A stretch of 9,728 bases of DNA. It comes from Aquificota bacterium. Lineage in GTDB: Bacteria; Thermosulfidibacterota; Thermosulfidibacteria; Thermosulfidibacterales; B14-G1. Numbering within the stretch: the first letter of the stretch is position 1; the number at the start of each line of letters is the position of its first letter. Location of the stretch: contig WFSL01000034.1 of assembly GCA_015486015.1 (NCBI GenBank), positions 1 through 9,728 of the forward strand, given 5' to 3'. Under the pieces are notes generated by a model that saw only the letters and a list, made by a program, of their open reading frames with translations, ran no database searches and was not told where the DNA came from. Below are positions 6,351 to 9,728 of this stretch, in pieces. Made by a program: the position numbers and the translations under genes.

Positions 6351-7268
6351 ATGGGGATGGACATAAAGGTGGCACGTCATGCGGGGTTCTGTTTTGGTGT
6401 GCATAGGGCCGTACGGATGGCCTTTAGCGCTGCAGATATGAAGAGGAGAGACCAAAACATCCATATCTATACCTTAGGCCCCTTAATTCACAATCCCCAA
6501 GTAGTACAAAAGCTGGAGGCCATGGGTATTCACCCTGTGGAGAGCGTGGATGATGCTGAAGGGGGTGTACTTATTGTTCGTTCTCATGGTGTTCCTCCTC
6601 AAGTATTGAAGGAGGCAAGGGCAAGATGCAGGGAGGTCATAGATGCTACCTGTCCCTTTGTGAAGAAGGCCCAGCAAAAGGTGGCTGAGTTGGCCGATGA
6701 GGGATTCACCGTCTTGATTGTAGGGGACAGGCACCACCCCGAAGTGCATGCCCTTTTGGGTTACGGTGGTGGGAGGGCCTTCCTCTTGGATGATGCCATT
6801 GTGAGGCTGCATCTTCATCAAGTGGGCATCGTGTGTCAGACCACCCAATCACGGGATGCCTTGAACGGTGCCGTTGCGAAGGTGCTCCGGGAGATGGGCG
6901 CTGAGCTGGAGGAACTGAGGGTGTGTAACACTATATGTGAGTCTACACAGGTAAGGCAGAAGGAATGCAAGGCCCTTGCAGAGGTATCTGACCTGGTGAT
7001 AGTAGTAGGAGGGAGAAACAGTGCGAATACCACCAGGCTTGCGGAGATCTCCCGCTCCATTTTGAGGGAGACCTACCATATAGAGGATGCTGAGGAGTTG
7101 GATCCCCGATGGTTCAGGGGTAAAAAGCGGGTTGGAGTAACTGCTGGGGCCTCAACCCCTGATTGGATCATCGGGGAGGTGGTAGAGAGGATAAAACTGA
7201 TAGGAGGGAACGGGGAAGATGGAAGAGAAGGACGAGATAACAGAAGAGGAGTTGAATTCATACTATGA
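6351..7268 (+). CDS. ispH: 4-hydroxy-3-methylbut-2-enyl diphosphate reductase
   Basis: The last enzyme of the MEP pathway; it converts HMBPP to IPP and DMAPP with a [4Fe-4S] cluster, in the cytoplasm. Seen, numbered from the ATG at 6357: the three cluster cysteines Cys12 (AGFCFGVHRAV), Cys99 (DATCPFV) and Cys190 (CNTICEST), with substrate-site His45 (LIHNP), His77 (RSHGVPP), and His127 and Glu129 (HHPEVH). TTQS, NSANTTRL and AGASTPDWII complete the family pattern. One diphosphate-binding Ser of the NSSN motif is Ala here. Three in-frame starts are close together: GTG 6345, ATG 6351 and ATG 6357. AGAGGTG just upstream suits either ATG. The last ~17 codons, beyond the usual end near EVVERI, run into the start of rpsA in another frame (50-nt overlap). 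Position between spoVG and rpsA on the same strand suggests one operon. Confidence 0.97.
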   Translation: MGMDIKVARHAGFCFGVHRAVRMAFSAADMKRRDQNIHIYTLGPLIHNPQVVQKLEAMGIHPVESVDDAEGGVLIVRSHGVPPQVLKEARARCREVIDATCPFVKKAQQKVAELADEGFTVLIVGDRHHPEVHALLGYGGGRAFLLDDAIVRLHLHQVGIVCQTTQSRDALNGAVAKVLREMGAELEELRVCNTICESTQVRQKECKALAEVSDLVIVVGGRNSANTTRLAEISRSILRETYHIEDAEELDPRWFRGKKRVGVTAGASTPDWIIGEVVERIKLIGGNGEDGREGRDNRRGVEFIL

Positions 7269-8901
7269 AGAGACCATAAAAGGGATATCTCGTGGCGATG
7301 TGGTGCGTGGAAAGGTGGTCGCCATTACTGATAAAGAGGCCATGGTGGACATAGGCTATAAGGCAGAGGGAATGGTCCCCCTTACTGAATTTACAGAGCC
7401 CCCTCAGGTGGGTGATGAATTGGAGGTATATGTAAGGAGCCTTTCCCATGGGGGCGAGGGGCCTCTCTTATCTAAGAGGGAGGCCGAGAGGATAAGGGCT
7501 TGGGAAAACCTAAGGGAGGCCCATGAACGAGGTACACCTATAAAGGGTAAGATCACTCGGAGGATCAAAGGTGGATTCCGGGTCGATGTGGGTGGTGTAG
7601 AGGCCTTTCTCCCCATGTCCCAGGCCGATGTGAAACCAGTGAGGCGGCCCGACGAGCTGATTAACCGGGATTACGAGTTTAAGGTGCTGGACTTGAATGA
7701 GAGGAGCAGTAACGTGATCCTTTCCAGGCGGCAGTTATTGGAGGAAGAGAGGGCTCGGGAGAAAAAGGCTTTTTGGGATAGGATGAAGACAGGGAAGGTC
7801 TTTGAGGGTAAGGTGAAGAGCATCACCACATACGGGGCCTTCGTGGATCTGGGTGTAGTGGATGGACTCCTACACATCAATGACATGTCCTGGAAGAAGA
7901 TTAAGCATCCCCTTGATGTGTTGGACAAGGGGCAGCGTGTATGGGTGAAGGTATTGGACTTTGATAGGGAGAGTGAGAAGGTTTCCTTGGGTATGAAGCA
8001 GTTGACCCCCGACCCTTGGGAAAAAGCGGAAGAGAAATACCCTGTGGGTACTAAGGTAAGGGGTAAGGTGACAGGAATTGTGGACTATGGTGCCTTTGTA
8101 GAGGTAGAGGAGGGGCTCGAAGGGCTTGTCCACGTCTCTGAGTTTTCTTGGTCCAGAAGGATAAGGCATCCCTCCGAGGTGCTGAAAGAGGGGGATGAGG
8201 TAGAGTGTGTAGTAACCAATGTGGATAGGGAGGGTAGGAGGCTCTCTCTCTCCTTGAAGCAAGTGGAGCCTGACCCGTGGGAAACCGTGGAAGAGAGATT
8301 TCCCGTTGGGAAGGTAGTAGAGGCTGCGGTTACCAGGGTTTACCCTGATAGGGCTCTCGTGGAGTTGGCCGAGGGGGTTGAGGGGGTATTGCGAGCCGAG
8401 GATCTCTCTTGGGACAAGCGGGTCCGCCATCCTGGGGATCTCTTCCAAAGAGGGGACAGGATAAGGGTGAAGGTCTTGAGTGTGGACCCTGGGCGCAGGA
8501 AGGTGAGGGTGGGGCTTAAGCAGACCAGGCCAGACCCCTGGGAGGAGTTTTTGAGGGCCTACGCTGAGGGGGACAATGTGAGAGGTAGGGTTTCCAGCGT
8601 AACTGACTTTGGCGTCTTTTTGGAGATTATGGATGGAGTGGAGGGTCTCATCCATGTCTCTCAGTTGGATGAGAAGAAGGTGAAAGATCCAAGGGAGGTG
8701 GTGAAGGAAGGTGAAACCCTCTCTGCGCGTATCATTAGGATAGATCCCGATGCTCGGCGCATCTCTTTGAGCGTGAAGGAGTTTAAGAAGGCCCAGGAGG
8801 TAGAGGAGACAGACAAATTCATAGGTAACCAGGATCAGGGTGAAGGCTTCCTAAAGCTGGGGGAGATCCTGGGCAAAATGATCAATCGGGAAAAGAAGTA
8901 A
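7219..8901 (+). CDS. rpsA: 30S ribosomal protein S1
   Basis: An RNA-binding ribosomal protein that helps place structured mRNAs on the 30S subunit. The 560 residues are close to the ~560 of six-domain Gram-negative S1. Seen: six S1 (OB-fold) repeats at about 25-90, 106-173, 192-262, 277-349, 364-436 and 450-522. Repeats 3, 4 and 6 carry the RNA-contacting aromatic pattern YGAFVDL, YGAFVEV and FGVFLEI; repeat 5 (PDRALVEL) lacks it, as I recall is also true of E. coli domain 5. Repeats 3 to 5 end in a PDPW linker. The N-terminus is acidic (MEEKDEITEEELNSYYEE), as usual for the S2-docking domains. A short C-terminal tail, LKLGEILGKMINREKK, follows the last repeat. The ATG at 7219 has TAGGAGG about 11 nt upstream and GGGGAAG closer. 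It begins 50 nt before the ispH stop, suggesting translational coupling. Confidence 0.97.
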   Translation: MEEKDEITEEELNSYYEETIKGISRGDVVRGKVVAITDKEAMVDIGYKAEGMVPLTEFTEPPQVGDELEVYVRSLSHGGEGPLLSKREAERIRAWENLREAHERGTPIKGKITRRIKGGFRVDVGGVEAFLPMSQADVKPVRRPDELINRDYEFKVLDLNERSSNVILSRRQLLEEERAREKKAFWDRMKTGKVFEGKVKSITTYGAFVDLGVVDGLLHINDMSWKKIKHPLDVLDKGQRVWVKVLDFDRESEKVSLGMKQLTPDPWEKAEEKYPVGTKVRGKVTGIVDYGAFVEVEEGLEGLVHVSEFSWSRRIRHPSEVLKEGDEVECVVTNVDREGRRLSLSLKQVEPDPWETVEERFPVGKVVEAAVTRVYPDRALVELAEGVEGVLRAEDLSWDKRVRHPGDLFQRGDRIRVKVLSVDPGRRKVRVGLKQTRPDPWEEFLRAYAEGDNVRGRVSSVTDFGVFLEIMDGVEGLIHVSQLDEKKVKDPREVVKEGETLSARIIRIDPDARRISLSVKEFKKAQEVEETDKFIGNQDQGEGFLKLGEILGKMINREKK

Positions 8902-8911
8902 GGCAATCCAT

Positions 8912-9728
8912 ATGGATGACGGGGGCTTTGTGAGGGGCGTATTGATCTTCTTGGCCCTGTTTCTTCTGTTGATGGTGGTCTTTTACGGTATAGAGAGGTG
9001 GAAGCTTCGACTTCAGCGGGGTACCTATGTAGGTGTTCTCTATATTGAAGGAGAGATAACCCCAGCAAAGTCTCAGGAGTTTGTGAGTCTCCTATCCCAG
9101 GCAAGGGAGGATCCAAGGGTGGGGGCTATATTGGTGCGCATAGAGAGTCCTGGAGGGGAAGTTGCCCCCTCACAGGAGATGTACAGGGCTTTGATGGATG
9201 CTCGGGGTAAGAAGAGGCTGGTGGCGTCCATAGGTAGTGTAGGGGCCTCCGGGGGTTACTACGTGGCATCTGCTGCAAATGAGATCTATGCCGATCCTGG
9301 CTCCATCACGGGAAGTATAGGGGTTCTCTTTGCTTATCCTCAGCTACAACAACTTTTAAAGAAGATAGGCATTGGTAAGGTGGTGATAAAGAGCGGCAGA
9401 TACAAGGACATAGCCTCACCCTTCAGACGCCCTACCCCCCAGGAAGAGGCGATCCTTCAAGGGGTGGTGAATGATATTTATAGGCAGTTTGTGAAGGATA
9501 TTGCTCGGGCGAGGGGGATGAAGGAGAAGGAAGTGGAGGCGCTTGCAGACGGGCGCATTTTTACAGGCAGGCAGGCCCTGAAGTTAGGATTGGTGGATGG
9601 GTTGAAGACCCAGGAGGAGGTCATCCGTTACCTCAGCAGGGATGTGCTTGGGGTGGCAGGGAGGCCCAAGGTGCTGGTCTTCAGGAAGCGTGGGGGTTGG
9701 AGGGGGATTTTTCAGAGGACCAGGGGGA
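8912..9728 (+). CDS. sppA: Signal peptide peptidase SppA (3'-truncated)
   Basis: A membrane-anchored serine protease with a Ser-Lys dyad that degrades cleaved signal peptides at the cytoplasmic membrane. The reading frame runs without a stop through the end of the window (272 codons seen). A short-type SppA has ~300-330 residues, so only the C-terminus is missing. Seen: one N-terminal membrane segment (about residues 8-26) after MDDGGFVRG, then GVLYIEGEIT (41-50), ILVRIESPGGEVAPSQ (73-88), catalytic Ser113 in VGASGGYYVA, DPGSITGSIGV (128-138) and catalytic Lys165 in SGRYKDIASPFR. The 52-residue Ser-Lys spacing equals that of B. subtilis SppA (Ser147/Lys199). GRIFTGRQALKLGLVDG (214-230) is the usual C-terminal motif. 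ATG at 8912 is 10 nt after the rpsA stop, with AAGG upstream, so it is co-transcribed with rpsA. This order is common in Desulfobacterota. Confidence 0.95.
   Translation, partial: MDDGGFVRGVLIFLALFLLLMVVFYGIERWKLRLQRGTYVGVLYIEGEITPAKSQEFVSLLSQAREDPRVGAILVRIESPGGEVAPSQEMYRALMDARGKKRLVASIGSVGASGGYYVASAANEIYADPGSITGSIGVLFAYPQLQQLLKKIGIGKVVIKSGRYKDIASPFRRPTPQEEAILQGVVNDIYRQFVKDIARARGMKEKEVEALADGRIFTGRQALKLGLVDGLKTQEEVIRYLSRDVLGVAGRPKVLVFRKRGGWRGIFQRTRG

Noticed and set aside
7870-8655. A 261-codon open frame antisense to rpsA
   Set aside because: It is fully inside rpsA, whose frame is strongly supported by six S1 repeats. The antisense translation is Pro/His/Leu-rich with no family motifs, as expected from purine-rich coding.
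7582-8784. The internally repetitive DNA of rpsA as a tandem repeat element
   Set aside because: The periodicity is the protein-level S1 domain repeat with diverged nucleotides, which is normal for this gene.

Overview
The window is 9.7 kb of bacterial chromosome of moderate GC content, densely coding, with very purine-rich coding strands and heavy use of AGG/AGA arginine codons. The order ispH-rpsA-sppA, a SpoVG-family gene outside a Gram-positive setting, an indolepyruvate:ferredoxin oxidoreductase and acyl-CoA dehydrogenases together suggest an anaerobic, possibly thermophilic member of the Desulfobacterota (former Deltaproteobacteria) or a relative. This placement is an inference from gene content and order; no phylogenetic marker was compared.

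Left part (1-4612). The window opens inside iorA, the TPP/ferredoxin subunit of indolepyruvate:ferredoxin oxidoreductase, running rightward with its 5' end cut off. Facing it is a leftward block: acyl-CoA dehydrogenase 2 (3467-4612), acyl-CoA dehydrogenase 1 (2072-3253, with its own near-consensus sigma70-type promoter and a strong ribosome binding site), an exported alpha/beta hydrolase (1185-2000), and a broken small secreted-protein gene (about 952-1188) whose start codon overlaps the hydrolase stop. Taken together this half looks like acyl-CoA and amino-acid-derived 2-oxoacid catabolism, but substrates cannot be read from the sequence. The two dehydrogenases differ in active-site layout. 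One has the isovaleryl-CoA-dehydrogenase-type catalytic Glu. The other lacks a Glu at both usual positions.

Right part (4705-9728). A rightward housekeeping run starts divergently from acyl-CoA dehydrogenase 2: purD (purine synthesis), a SpoVG-family nucleic-acid-binding regulator, ispH (last step of the MEP isoprenoid pathway), rpsA (six-domain ribosomal protein S1) and sppA (membrane signal peptide peptidase, cut by the window end). Spacings are 26 and about 33 nt, then a 50-nt overlap between ispH and rpsA, then 10 nt before sppA, so one transcription unit is likely.

No RNA gene, CRISPR array, insertion sequence or phage element was seen. No non-coding gap exceeds about 220 bases. I did not find a convincing undescribed multi-gene system. 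The items most worth a second look are the acyl-CoA dehydrogenase without its catalytic Glu, the ispH/rpsA overlap with spoVG just upstream, and the decayed secreted-protein gene with its imperfect direct repeat.
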